This document shows positions 8,519 through 16,985 of a stretch of 64,000 nucleotides of DNA, one piece after another (position 1 is the stretch's first letter; every line of letters begins with the position of its first letter). The stretch comes from Flavobacterium subsaxonicum WB 4.1-42 = DSM 21790 (GTDB lineage Bacteria > Bacteroidota > Bacteroidia > Flavobacteriales > Flavobacteriaceae). The stretch is from NCBI RefSeq assembly GCF_000422725.1, contig NZ_KE383909.1, positions 1,101,178-1,165,177 of the forward strand, written 5' to 3'. Made by a program: the position numbers and the translations under genes. The notes under the pieces are model-generated. The model ran no database searches and was not told where the DNA came from. It was given only the letters and a program-made list of their open reading frames with translations.

Positions 8519-9202
8519 ATGACCACTATAATATCCAATATAGAAGACTGGAAAAAGCTTTTAACTGAAGCTGAAAACGGCAGCAATCTATTGCAGCTTG
8601 AAGTGGCTGTGCTCTTTGAAAACGGAGTTGAAATTAACGGATTTGAAATTGTAAAGAAAGATGCAGCGCAGGATTTTAAGTGGACAAAAATTGCTTACGA
8701 AAACGGTAATTTAGATGCACTGGTTCGATATGCGGATTATTTAAGTTCAGGCTATAATGGCGAAAAAAACTTAGAGTTAGCAATTCAGCTATATGAAAAA
8801 GGTGCAAAATTAGGCTGTAGCATAGCAACATTTAATTTAGGAATAGAACACAGAAACAAACAAGAATTTGAGAGTGCTTTCAGATATTATCAGAAAGCGA
8901 AAACAATAAATTCCGAATCGGAAGATTTTACAATAGCAAAATGCTATTATTACGGAATTGGAACTGAAAAAGATAAGTGTAAGGCCATTGATATATTAAA
9001 CAATATTACATTTCCTCAAAACAATCAATATGAAGTAGATGAAGCCAATTATATGCTTGGAATGCTATACTTAGAAGGAGAAGTTGTAGAAAAATCCATT
9101 AAAACTGCCAGGCACTATTTAGAACTTGCTAATCAAGATGAAGACCATCGATCGGCTCAGGAAATACTGCTAATTATTGGGAGAACGGATAATATTCTAT
9201 AA
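8519..9202 (+). CDS. Sel1-like (TPR-type) repeat protein
   Basis: 227 residues, no signal peptide. From about residue 60 the protein shows Sel1-like units with the pattern A-x-x-x-Y-x-x-G-x-x-x-x: ALVRYADYLSSGYNGEKNLELAIQLYEKGAKLG, TIAKCYYYGIGTEKDKCKAIDIL, and ANYMLGMLYLEGEVVEKSIKTARHYLE. Sel1 repeats are helical scaffolds for protein-protein contacts. The gene is AT-rich like its neighbours and lies between two membrane-protein genes, so a role bridging to them is possible but not shown. Confidence 0.82.
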   Translation: MTTIISNIEDWKKLLTEAENGSNLLQLEVAVLFENGVEINGFEIVKKDAAQDFKWTKIAYENGNLDALVRYADYLSSGYNGEKNLELAIQLYEKGAKLGCSIATFNLGIEHRNKQEFESAFRYYQKAKTINSESEDFTIAKCYYYGIGTEKDKCKAIDILNNITFPQNNQYEVDEANYMLGMLYLEGEVVEKSIKTARHYLELANQDEDHRSAQEILLIIGRTDNIL

Positions 9203-9222
9203 TCGAAATTCTTATATTAAAA

Positions 9223-9432
9223 ATGTCAATAATGACCATCTATCGTAAAACCGGACTCGTAATAATTATCTTAGGTATCGTAATGTTTTTCTTTGCTGTG
9301 TATATGTTTTCATTTACAGGAAAAGTTAACCCTATTATCAGCAAAATCGGAATGTATTCGTTTATATTCTGGCTACCAACAATAGTTTTTGGAATTATTG
9401 TTGCTTTAATTTCTAAAAGAAAAATTGTTTAA
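9223..9432 (+). CDS. Small two-helix membrane protein
   Basis: 69 residues with two predicted transmembrane helices (about 12-32 and 44-64) and a basic C terminus (ISKRKIV). It follows the Sel1-repeat gene by 20 bases on the same strand. No family was recognised. Start is the first ATG; a second ATG four codons in (MTIYRKTG) is equally possible. Confidence 0.6.
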   Translation: MSIMTIYRKTGLVIIILGIVMFFFAVYMFSFTGKVNPIISKIGMYSFIFWLPTIVFGIIVALISKRKIV

Positions 9433-9454
9433 ATTGCCTTTTCCAATTTTATGA

Positions 9455-10135
9455 ATGAAAGACTACTATAAAATACTTGGGGTAAAGCACAGTGCCTCGC
9501 AGGCCGAGATAAAAAAAGCATACCGGCTGCTGGCTGTTGCCTATCACCCCGATAAAAACAACGGCGACAAGGCAAGCGAAGACCGGTTTAAAGAGATTTC
9601 AGAATCCTACATCATCCTTGGCGATTTTGCCAAAAGAAACGCTTACGATTATACCGCCGGCCATCAAAAAAACTACCGTGGGCAAAATATAGAGGCCGGT
9701 AAGCCGACGCCTATTACCTACCTCCTGCTGTTTAAGCGCATTAAAGACAAAGTGCTGCATGCCAATGGCAACGTAGACAAGAACAACCTCTTTAAAGTAG
9801 TAGACGATTTGCTTACCGACGATACTATCGGGTTCCTCATCCGCGTGCAGGACATAGCCACCAACAACCTTATTATCGACGAGATTTTAACATGCTGCAT
9901 CTTTTTAGAGGGCAGCTTAAAAGCCAGCCTGTACATCAAACTTAAAAAGCTGGCCAATGGAGATGTTCGGTTTACCGAGAAAGTAACCCTGCTTAACAAA
10001 CAAACCGATTACATAACCATAAAACCCACCGCAAACAGTAATGAAGAATCGCTTAGCAAAGCTTCGGTAATTATGTTTGTAGTATTCCTGCTGTTTTTTA
10101 TTGTACTAATAGTTGTTGCAGGCACCCGTTTGTAA
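9455..10135 (+). CDS. DnaJ-domain protein with C-terminal membrane anchor
   Basis: 226 residues. An N-terminal J domain (1-65) carries the HPD motif ([12 protein letters not shown]) needed to stimulate an Hsp70 ATPase. The middle has no Gly/Phe region, zinc finger or standard DnaJ C-terminal domain, so this is a class C J-protein and not the general chaperone DnaJ. A single hydrophobic helix near the C terminus (about 203-222) anchors it, placing the J domain in the cytoplasm. Base composition returns to the genome norm after the AT-rich genes upstream. Confidence 0.88.
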   Translation: MKDYYKILGVKHSASQAEIKKAYRLLAVAYHPDKNNGDKASEDRFKEISESYIILGDFAKRNAYDYTAGHQKNYRGQNIEAGKPTPITYLLLFKRIKDKVLHANGNVDKNNLFKVVDDLLTDDTIGFLIRVQDIATNNLIIDEILTCCIFLEGSLKASLYIKLKKLANGDVRFTEKVTLLNKQTDYITIKPTANSNEESLSKASVIMFVVFLLFFIVLIVVAGTRL

Positions 10136-10211
10136 TAAGATTTTCAGTCAGCACTCAATACCACCCAAAGTTTTGTTAAATTAGCACAACTATAGTACCT
10201 AAATAAACATA

Positions 10212-12080
10212 ATGAAAAAACTACAACTATTGCTTGTATTGCTGTTTCTATCGGCCACCGCATGGGCGCAGCAAAAAAACGCCGATTCGCTCTTTTTGCG
10301 TAATAACTACGATGAGGCCCAGTACCGCATACCCATGCGCGATGGCACCAAATTGTTTACCGTTGTTTATACACCCAAAGATAAATCGGTAAAATACCCG
10401 TTTCTTATTAACCGTACCTGCTATAATGCCTCTAATAGCGTGGGTTTTGATAATTACGACTACCCTTCTAAATACCTTATTCAGGACAAGTACATACTGG
10501 TGTATCAGGATGTAAGGGGCAGATACATGTCTGAAGGTGTGTTTACTACCATGACGCCTAATATTCCCGGTAACGATGTTAAGAACAAAACCGCTATAGA
10601 CGAAAGTTCTGATACGTTTGATACTATCGAATGGCTTCTTAAAAACGTAAAAGGCAACAACGGTAAAGCCGGTATTTATGGTGTTTCGTACCCTGGTTTT
10701 TACAGTGCTGCCGCCCTGCCCGATGCCCACCCTGCCTTAAAAGCGGTTTCGCCACAGGCACCTATTTCAGATTTCTTTTTTGATGATTTTCACCATCAGG
10801 GGGCATACTTAGAAAGTTATACACCCGTATTTGCGCTGTTTGGCTACCAAAAAAATAAGCTTACCAACGAAAGTTGGTTTTCTGACGAGATGCAACGCTT
10901 TAAACCAAGGCAAGTGCCCGATGGTTACCAATTTTATTTGGATATGGGTCCGCTAAAAAACATAACCACTAAGTATCATTACGATAACTTTTTTTGGAAA
11001 GAAATAACAGACCATCCCAATTACGATGCCTTTTGGCAAAAGCGCAGCATTCTGCCGCATCTTAAAAAGATTACCCCTGCGGTAATGACGGTTGGCGGCT
11101 GGTTTGATGCCGAAGACCTTTACGGGCCGCTAAACATTTATAAAGCTATCGAAAAAAGCACACCGAAAGCGTATAACACCATAGTTATGGGGCCGTGGTC
11201 GCACGGTGCTTGGGCACACGAGGGCGGAAAATCTACCCATAACCATATTTACTTTGGCGATAGCATTGCTACCTTTTACCAGCGCACTATAGAGCGTAAA
11301 TTCTTTTCGCACTTTCTTAAAGATGGCGCCGACCCAAAACTGCCGGAAGCGTATATGTTTGATACCGGCAAAAAATCATGGAAAACTTTTGACGTTTGGC
11401 CACCTAAAGACCCTCAGGTAAAATTATACCTTGGCGAAAAAGAAAAGCTATCGGTTAATACTCCATTAAACGATAAGGCAGCTTTTGAGTATGTTAGCGA
11501 CCCTGCCAAGCCGGTTCCGTATACATCGCAAACCGAAGGGCTAACCTTTACGCCCCGTAATTTTATGAGCGACGATCAGCGCAATGCATCGCGCAGGCCC
11601 GATGTGCTTACGTTTGATACCGATGTATTAACCGAGGATATGACCCTTGCAGGAGAAATACTTGCTAAACTGGATGTATCGATGACGGGTACTGATGCCG
11701 ACTTTGTGGTTAAAATTATTGATGTTTATCCTGATGATGAACCTAATTATGAAGGCAATCCAAAAAACATTATTATGGGTGGTTACCAGCAATTGGTACG
11801 ATCTGAAGTGTTTAGAGGCCGTTTCAGGAACAGTTTTGAGAAGCCGGAGCCTTTTACGCCAAATCAGGTAACCCGCGTTAATGTGCCATTACAGGATATT
11901 TTACATACCTTTAAAAAAGGCCACCGTATTATGATACAGATACACAGCACATGGTTTCCGTACATAGACCGTAACCCTCAAAAATACGTGGAGAACATTT
12001 ATAAAGCTAACGAAGAAGACTTTATAAAATCGACAATTAAAATTTATGGCAGTTCGGTAATTGAAATTGGTACACGTTAA
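10212..12080 (+). CDS. CocE/NonD family hydrolase (X-Pro dipeptidyl-peptidase-like)
   Basis: 622 residues with an N-terminal signal peptide ending AWAQ (about residue 20), so it is exported. The alpha/beta-hydrolase domain includes the nucleophile motif GVSYPG (Ser near 159) and a cap region; the C-terminal jelly-roll of the CocE/NonD family covers about 470-615 (DAD FVVKIIDVYPD, PLQDILHTFKKGHRIMIQIHST). Members include glutaryl-7-ACA acylase, cocaine esterase and X-Pro dipeptidyl peptidase; substrate cannot be told from sequence. It is a single-gene unit closed by its own terminator. Confidence 0.93.
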   Translation: MKKLQLLLVLLFLSATAWAQQKNADSLFLRNNYDEAQYRIPMRDGTKLFTVVYTPKDKSVKYPFLINRTCYNASNSVGFDNYDYPSKYLIQDKYILVYQDVRGRYMSEGVFTTMTPNIPGNDVKNKTAIDESSDTFDTIEWLLKNVKGNNGKAGIYGVSYPGFYSAAALPDAHPALKAVSPQAPISDFFFDDFHHQGAYLESYTPVFALFGYQKNKLTNESWFSDEMQRFKPRQVPDGYQFYLDMGPLKNITTKYHYDNFFWKEITDHPNYDAFWQKRSILPHLKKITPAVMTVGGWFDAEDLYGPLNIYKAIEKSTPKAYNTIVMGPWSHGAWAHEGGKSTHNHIYFGDSIATFYQRTIERKFFSHFLKDGADPKLPEAYMFDTGKKSWKTFDVWPPKDPQVKLYLGEKEKLSVNTPLNDKAAFEYVSDPAKPVPYTSQTEGLTFTPRNFMSDDQRNASRRPDVLTFDTDVLTEDMTLAGEILAKLDVSMTGTDADFVVKIIDVYPDDEPNYEGNPKNIIMGGYQQLVRSEVFRGRFRNSFEKPEPFTPNQVTRVNVPLQDILHTFKKGHRIMIQIHSTWFPYIDRNPQKYVENIYKANEEDFIKSTIKIYGSSVIEIGTR

Positions 12081-12104
12081 AAGTTGTCAGTTGTAAGATA
12101 ACAG

Positions 12105-12147
12105 GGCTAAAAGATGTATGTGATATCATTATCTTTTAGCCTTTTTT
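12105..12147 (+). terminator. Intrinsic terminator after the CocE-family gene
   Basis: GGCTAAAAGAT pairs perfectly with ATCTTTTAGCC (11 base pairs), followed by six T. Confidence 0.8.
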
Positions 12148-12179
12148 ATAACTCTATTATAAATTAGGCCACACATTTC

Positions 12180-12488
12180 ATGAAAATAAACCTGCTGCAC
12201 ACCTGGAACATTTTTATTATCGAACTACTTTATTGTACTGGCATACTTGTAGTATTTGTTGCATACTTGTTTTTTACAGGGAAAGGATCGGTACATACAG
12301 AGCACTATTCTGTTGCCGACTATGTGTTGTATGCAATATTCGTCATACTTTTTATACTTGCGCCACTATACTATAATATTATGAAATGGCGCAAGTTTAA
12401 AATAGATGGGAATGTGACAGAGAGCCGCAGTTATATAATAGTAGAAGTACTACTCATAGTACTTACAACTTTATTAGTAACCAATTAA
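12180..12488 (+). CDS. Hypothetical three-helix membrane protein
   Basis: 102 residues with three predicted transmembrane helices (about 9-32, 48-68 and 84-101) joined by short loops; the second loop is basic (KWRKFKID), which favours a cytoplasmic position. It lies between two terminators and is monocistronic. No family was recognised. Confidence 0.65.
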   Translation: MKINLLHTWNIFIIELLYCTGILVVFVAYLFFTGKGSVHTEHYSVADYVLYAIFVILFILAPLYYNIMKWRKFKIDGNVTESRSYIIVEVLLIVLTTLLVTN

Positions 12489-12650
12489 AAATGTCCGTTT
12501 ATATTAAATGGAAAATTTTGGAACAAATTTTATATGACACTGCCATCTTTGCTTCAAAATAAGACATTGATTTTGGCAGCACGAAAATAAATTTAAAACT
12601 ACAACGAAATAGAACCAATTGTAATAAATAAAATTACATTACAAACAGAG

Positions 12651-12667
12651 TTTGGCACGCATCTTGT
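12651..12667 (+). promoter_or_regulatory. Sigma-54-like promoter
   Basis: TTTGGCACG, four bases (CATC), then TTGT. This follows the -24/-12 consensus TGGCACG-N4-TTGC at every fixed position but the last, with correct spacing. Transcription would start near base 12678. No gene starts in the next 120 bases on the plus strand; instead an intrinsic terminator follows at 12737. Confidence 0.5.
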
Positions 12668-12677
12668 TATTGTATAT

Positions 12678-12777
12678 GTATTGTGAATCTCAGGATTTAT
12701 TTTGAGGTTTGTTAATAATTGGTTGGTTGGTTTGTTAAGTCCCGTTACCCTATTAGGTTAACGGGGCTTTCTTTTTT
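12678..12777 (+). ncRNA. Candidate small RNA between a sigma-54-like promoter and a terminator
   Basis: About 100 bases lie between the predicted start of the sigma-54-like promoter and the T-run of the terminator. They hold no ORF with a credible start, but do hold an unstructured G/T-rich segment (GGTTGGTTGGTTTG at 12721-12734) and the terminator hairpin. The architecture (promoter, short unstructured region, terminator hairpin) is that of a trans-acting small RNA. No known RNA family was recognised. It also explains most of the 312-base gap between flanking genes; the rest (12489-12650) is AT-rich with nothing recognisable. Confidence 0.38.
12737..12777 (+). terminator. Intrinsic terminator with no coding gene directly upstream
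   Basis: AAGTCCCGTTACC pairs with GGTTAACGGGGCTT (one bulged A, one G-U pair), loop CTATTA, then TTTCTTTTTT. The strand is plus, opposite to the permease gene that ends just downstream. Confidence 0.75.
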
Positions 12778-12800
12778 ACACCAATCTGTAGCATTATAAA

Positions 12801-14723
12801 CTACAGCCTGCTTAAATTCAGTTTGCTGTTTTTTCGGCTAAAGCCAAAATAAATAAGCAAGCCAATAAGCAGCCATACAAAAAAGTAAATCCAGTTCCAT
12901 ACACTTAACTGCGCCATCATATAAAGGCAGCAAATAAGGCCTAACAAAGGTATAAGCGACAGGTTTTTACGGAATGCCCAAATTGATAGCAATACCAGCG
13001 ATATTAAAAATATCCACATAGGTATTTTATGCTTAAACAATTGGAAACCCGACTCGTATTTTAGATCATCAGCAATTGGCAGTTCTGCTACCAAACGCTC
13101 GTATTGTGCAGGCTCGCTTTCGTAGCTGCTTAATATGTGCTCTAAATCCTGGCTTCCGGTAGCAACATCGCGTGCCAGTAAAGAGTTGTAAACTTCGGTA
13201 GTTTGCTCTTTAGTTAAAGATGTAACAATAGTATTAGGGCTGTTAAACTCTTTGGCGTTGGTAAGAAAATCTACCGTAGCATCTTTATTATACATAACAC
13301 ATAATAAAACACCCAAAACAAGCCCTATAGGCATAATAAATTTGGCATTGACGTACGGCGTTTTAAACTTGCCGCGCGGTATATTAGGTTTGTTTTGCAG
13401 CACCAATACGCCCGCACATACTAATACAAAGGCAAACAGGGTACCAATACTACATAGGTCGGTTACCATAGTAAGGTTTAAAAACAGGGCCGGTACAGCG
13501 ACTACAAAACCCGTTACAATTGTTGCGTACGATGGCGTTTTAAACTTAGGGTGCACTTTAGAAAAACGCTTAGGTAGCAGGCCGTCGCGGCTCATGCTCA
13601 TCCAAATACGCGGCTGCCCCATCTGGAACACTAATAGTACACTTGCCATAGCAATAACAGCACTCACGGCTATAATACCGCTCATCCATTTAAGGTCGAG
13701 TTTTTCGAACACAAACGCCAGCGGATCGCCCACGTTAAGCTCGCTGTAATTAACCATTCCCGTTAGCACCAAAGCAATAATTACATAAAGCACGGTACAT
13801 ATAATAATAGCCCACATCATACCCCTTGGCAGGTCGCGTTGGGGGTTCTTGCACTCTTCGGCAGTGGTAGAAATAGCATCAAATCCAATGTAGGCAAAGA
13901 AAACCGCCGACACCCCTTTAAGCACCCCGGCAGCTCCGTTAGGCGCAAACGGGTCCCAGTTGGCAGTATCTACATAAAATACACCAACTGCTATTACTAA
14001 TAATATAATGCACAGCTTAACCACAACCATAAGGTTGCTGGCATTGCGCGACTCTTTCATACCCCTGTAAACAAGGGCAGTAATAATTATAATGATTAAC
14101 AGCGCCGGTAAATCGGCTACAAAATGAAACGCCCCAAGCGTAGGCGATGTTGTCCAGGCGGTATAAGCAGCCTGCAGGCCTGCATCTAAATTCTCAAAGG
14201 TTTTGCCACCCTGCATAAGCGCAGTAGCTTCGGTAAAGCCGTTAGAGGCAGTAAGGTAATCCATTTGTACCCATTGTGGCAGGTGTATGCCGCCACTATC
14301 TAACAGGCCGGTAAAATAATCGCTCCAGGAAATGGCAACGGTAATATTGCCAATAGCATATTCCATTATAAGCGCCCACCCTATTATCCAGGCTATTAGC
14401 TCGCCAAAAGCTACATAACTATAGGTGTATGCACTACCCGAAACCGGTACCATACTGGCAAATTCGGCATAGGCAAAAGCGGCAAAACTACAGGCAAGGG
14501 CAGTAAACAGGAAAAGGAAAATTACAGCAGGGCCACCATCGGCACTGGCTTTGCCAATGGTACTAAAAATACCGGCACCAATAATTGCGGCAATACCAAA
14601 GGCGGCTAAATCTCTAACCCCCAAGTGCCTGCCTAAGGCGCCATGGCCATCGGCATTATTTAATTCAACCTGGTTTAAAATATCCTGAACGTTTTTCTTC
14701 CTGAAAAGATCCTTTAATGCCAT
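12801..14723 (-). CDS. APC-superfamily amino acid permease
   Basis: 640 residues. The N-terminal part has the APC signature (GVRDLAAFGIAAIIGAGIFSTIG) and about 12 transmembrane helices, as in cationic amino acid transporters that exchange or import amino acids by proton symport. A polar segment of roughly 70 residues (about 500-570, EFNSPNTIVTSLTKEQ to ADDLKYESGFQLFKHK) sits between membrane helices near the C terminus and is not part of the standard fold. Monocistronic, with a TATATTTG box 27 bases upstream. Substrate cannot be assigned. Confidence 0.92.
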   Translation of the reverse strand: MALKDLFRKKNVQDILNQVELNNADGHGALGRHLGVRDLAAFGIAAIIGAGIFSTIGKASADGGPAVIFLFLFTALACSFAAFAYAEFASMVPVSGSAYTYSYVAFGELIAWIIGWALIMEYAIGNITVAISWSDYFTGLLDSGGIHLPQWVQMDYLTASNGFTEATALMQGGKTFENLDAGLQAAYTAWTTSPTLGAFHFVADLPALLIIIIITALVYRGMKESRNASNLMVVVKLCIILLVIAVGVFYVDTANWDPFAPNGAAGVLKGVSAVFFAYIGFDAISTTAEECKNPQRDLPRGMMWAIIICTVLYVIIALVLTGMVNYSELNVGDPLAFVFEKLDLKWMSGIIAVSAVIAMASVLLVFQMGQPRIWMSMSRDGLLPKRFSKVHPKFKTPSYATIVTGFVVAVPALFLNLTMVTDLCSIGTLFAFVLVCAGVLVLQNKPNIPRGKFKTPYVNAKFIMPIGLVLGVLLCVMYNKDATVDFLTNAKEFNSPNTIVTSLTKEQTTEVYNSLLARDVATGSQDLEHILSSYESEPAQYERLVAELPIADDLKYESGFQLFKHKIPMWIFLISLVLLSIWAFRKNLSLIPLLGLICCLYMMAQLSVWNWIYFFVWLLIGLLIYFGFSRKNSKLNLSRL

Positions 14724-14749
14724 TATAGTTTGCTTAGTCGTGTAGCTAA

Positions 14750-14757
14750 CAAATATA
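14750..14757 (-). promoter_or_regulatory. -7 promoter box of the permease gene
   Basis: The minus strand reads TATATTTG, 27 bases before the ATG. No clear -33 element. Confidence 0.45.
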
Positions 14758-14890
14758 AAAAAGTAAATTAAAATAGTGCCACTGATTTGGATAATTCATA
14801 AATAAATCTTAAATTAAGTTATATAGAATTTCCCTATACTTTAATAGAGATTTATGATAGTTATCATAATTTAATAATTGAGTTTGTGTG

Positions 14891-14898
14891 TATTTTTG
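14891..14898 (+). promoter_or_regulatory. -7 promoter box of the peroxiredoxin operon
   Basis: TATTTTTG matches TAnnTTTG and lies 41 bases before the ATG at 14939. It supports this start over an in-frame ATG at 14888, which would lie upstream of the promoter. Confidence 0.5.
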
Positions 14899-14938
14899 CA
14901 TTAATAATAAAATTCATAAACACAATAAATTAATAACT

Positions 14939-15577
14939 ATGTCATTAGTAGGTAAAAAATTTCCAAGCATTGCAGTAGACGCCATATCTGAAATGGGCGA
15001 TAATCTTAAAATAAATATTTACGAAGAAGCGGTTAACAATAAAAAGAAAGTATTATTATTCTGGTACCCAAAAGATTTTACTTTTGTATGCCCTACAGAA
15101 CTTCACGCTTTCCAGGCTGCACTTGGTGAGTTCGAAAAAAGAAATACTATTGTAATTGGTGCTTCTTGCGATACTAACGAAGTACACTTTGCATGGCTTA
15201 ACACACCAAAAGATAAAGGTGGTATAGAAGGTGTAACCTACCCTATCCTTGCCGATACGAACAGAAACCTTGCTAATATTCTTGATATTTTAGACATCCA
15301 GTCTTCAGTTTATGATGACGAGACCGATTCTGTTATTTTAGAAGGTTCTAACGTTACCTACAGGGCTACATTTTTAGTAGATGAAGATGGTAAAATTTTC
15401 CACGAAAGTGTTAACGATATGCCTCTTGGCCGTAACGTAAACGAGTATTTAAGGCTTGTTGATGCTTACACTCACGTACAGGTTAAAGGCGAAGTTTGCC
15501 CTGCTAACTGGGAAGAAGGTAAAGAAGCAATGACTGCCGACAGAAACGGTGTAGCTTCTTACTTAGCTACAAACTAA
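14939..15577 (+). CDS. 2-Cys peroxiredoxin (AhpC/Prx1 type)
   Basis: 212 residues from MSLVGKKFPSIAV. It reduces hydrogen peroxide and organic peroxides. The peroxidatic Cys is residue 51 in FTFVCPTE and the resolving Cys is near 187 in GEVCPANW, the pattern of typical two-Cys peroxiredoxins. A start 51 bases upstream would add a basic tail and overlap the promoter box, so it is rejected. It is first in an operon with a thioredoxin-like protein 25 bases downstream, the probable electron donor, and a DUF6952 gene. OxyR or PerR control is possible, but no operator was recognised. Confidence 0.96.
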   Translation: MSLVGKKFPSIAVDAISEMGDNLKINIYEEAVNNKKKVLLFWYPKDFTFVCPTELHAFQAALGEFEKRNTIVIGASCDTNEVHFAWLNTPKDKGGIEGVTYPILADTNRNLANILDILDIQSSVYDDETDSVILEGSNVTYRATFLVDEDGKIFHESVNDMPLGRNVNEYLRLVDAYTHVQVKGEVCPANWEEGKEAMTADRNGVASYLATN

Positions 15578-15602
15578 TTAACAACTAAACACACACCTTA
15601 TC

Positions 15603-15917
15603 ATGTTACAGGAACTTGAAAAAGATAATTTGGCAGAGATCGTATCCGGTGAGCCGGTTGTGGTAGTACAGTATTCGGCCGGATGGTGCGGTAATTGCAG
15701 GATCATGAAGCCTAAATTTAAAAAAATGGCTGCTGAGAATGAAAATATTACCTTTATTCTTGCCGATGCAGAAAATTTCCCTGAATCGAGAAAGCTGGCC
15801 AACGTTAATAACCTGCCCACTTTTGCAACATTTAGAAACGGAATCCTGGTTAACCAGGTTCAAACAAATAAAGTAGAAATTTTAACCGACCTTGTAAATG
15901 AAGTTACCAGTAATTAA
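15603..15917 (+). CDS. Thioredoxin-family protein
   Basis: 104 residues with a full thioredoxin fold. The active site is WCGNC (Cys 29 and 32), differing from the usual WCGPC, and a cis-proline loop is present (NNLPTFATF). No signal peptide, so cytoplasmic. Position between a two-Cys peroxiredoxin and DUF6952 suggests it recycles the peroxiredoxin. The CGNC site is expected to shift the redox potential relative to TrxA (trxA is at 39.3 kb). Its 3' end overlaps the next gene by 20 bases. Confidence 0.93.
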   Translation: MLQELEKDNLAEIVSGEPVVVVQYSAGWCGNCRIMKPKFKKMAAENENITFILADAENFPESRKLANVNNLPTFATFRNGILVNQVQTNKVEILTDLVNEVTSN

Positions 15918-16158
15918 GCATTTAACTCAGTTTATTGAGGATAATGACCAGGACTATGTTATTGAGGCCCTTGAGGTATTGGAGGCGCTAACCGAAGTTC
16001 CGTCTTTAAAAGACGAAGAGCTTGATGTTGTGGGCGAACTTATCTCTAACATGTATGGCGCGCTTGAGGTTAACAAGATGATAAAAGACGGTATGGACAA
16101 GAAAACAGCACTTAATACTTTTATGATGCGTGTTCTTGGTGCCATAGATAAAAACTAA
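15898..16158 (+). CDS. DUF6952 family protein
   Basis: 86 residues, acidic and predicted all-helical (FIEDNDQDYVIEALEVLEALTEVPSLKDEELDVVGELISNM split by short turns). Matches my memory of DUF6952, found in Bacteroidota next to peroxiredoxin/thioredoxin genes. Its start lies 20 bases inside the thioredoxin gene, so translation is probably coupled. No Cys residues, so it is not itself a redox enzyme. Function unknown. Confidence 0.82.
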   Translation: MKLPVIKHLTQFIEDNDQDYVIEALEVLEALTEVPSLKDEELDVVGELISNMYGALEVNKMIKDGMDKKTALNTFMMRVLGAIDKN

Positions 16159-16180
16159 GATCTTTACGATGGTTTAAATT

Positions 16181-16209
16181 ACGCCTCCTTAACAGGGGGC
16201 GTTTTTTTT
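16181..16209 (+). terminator. Terminator of the peroxiredoxin operon
   Basis: ACGCCTCC pairs with GGGGGCGT (one G-U pair), loop TTAACA, followed by eight T. Confidence 0.82.
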
Positions 16210-16260
16210 ATTGTTTATATTTGAAAGTTATAAATAACCATATATTATACTACACAAACA

Positions 16261-16821
16261 ATGCACCTCTATATAAAAAACATGGTTTGCAACCGCTGCG
16301 TTACCGCTGTTAGAAACGAGCTTACCCAACTTGGGCACAGCGTAGGCGAAGTAAACTTGGGTGAAGCCGAAATTATTACTGAACCAACTGCCGATCAATT
16401 AAAAACTATAGGTGCATCTCTAAAAAAACTGGGTCTTGAACTCATCGAAGATCGCAAGAGCCGTATTATAGAACAGGTTAAAAATGAGATTGTTTATTTA
16501 GTGCATCATAGTGGCGATGTGTTAAACACCAGCCTGTCGTTTTTACTGGCTGATAAGCTACAGTATGATTATACGTATTTGAGCAATTTATTTTCGGAAG
16601 TTGAAGGCACCACGATAGAGAAGTATTACATTGTCCAGCGCATAGAAAAGGTAAAAGAGCTTTTGGTGTATGATGAGCTTTCTTTGGCACAAATAGCCAA
16701 TATGCTGGGCTACAGCAGCGCGGCCTACCTATCCAGCCAGTTTAAAAAAGTAACCGGCCTTACCCCTACTTTTTACAAATCTATTAAAGAAACCAAACGC
16801 CGTAATATAGACGAACTGTAA
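16261..16821 (+). CDS. AraC-type regulator with N-terminal heavy-metal-associated domain
   Basis: 186 residues. Residues 1-65 form an HMA-like ferredoxin fold with a CxxC metal site (MVCNRC, Cys 10 and 13). The C-terminal part is a double HTH of the AraC type, with the second unit clear (SLAQIANMLGYSSAAYLSSQFKKVTGLTPTFYKSI). This architecture is seen in Bacteroidota next to copper-handling genes, so it is probably a copper-sensing activator. It lies just upstream of an HMA-MauE membrane protein. A paralogue lacking the first Cys is at 52.8 kb. Confidence 0.88.
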   Translation: MHLYIKNMVCNRCVTAVRNELTQLGHSVGEVNLGEAEIITEPTADQLKTIGASLKKLGLELIEDRKSRIIEQVKNEIVYLVHHSGDVLNTSLSFLLADKLQYDYTYLSNLFSEVEGTTIEKYYIVQRIEKVKELLVYDELSLAQIANMLGYSSAAYLSSQFKKVTGLTPTFYKSIKETKRRNIDEL

Positions 16822-16985
16822 AAGTTATAGGTATTTCTAAAAATTGCATAAGGCTTAAAAGGGTTTAATTAGCGAACTTTGCATTGTAAATTCCAAATAA
16901 CAATTTACAAACAGAGGAAGCACCGCTGCTAAACATACAGAATGGTCAAAAAAAAACCTGAAACCTTAAACCTGAAACAAATTTT

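Noticed and set aside
10248..10730. 160-codon minus-strand frame inside the CocE-family gene
   Set aside because: It is fully antisense to a well-conserved hydrolase and has no known domain.
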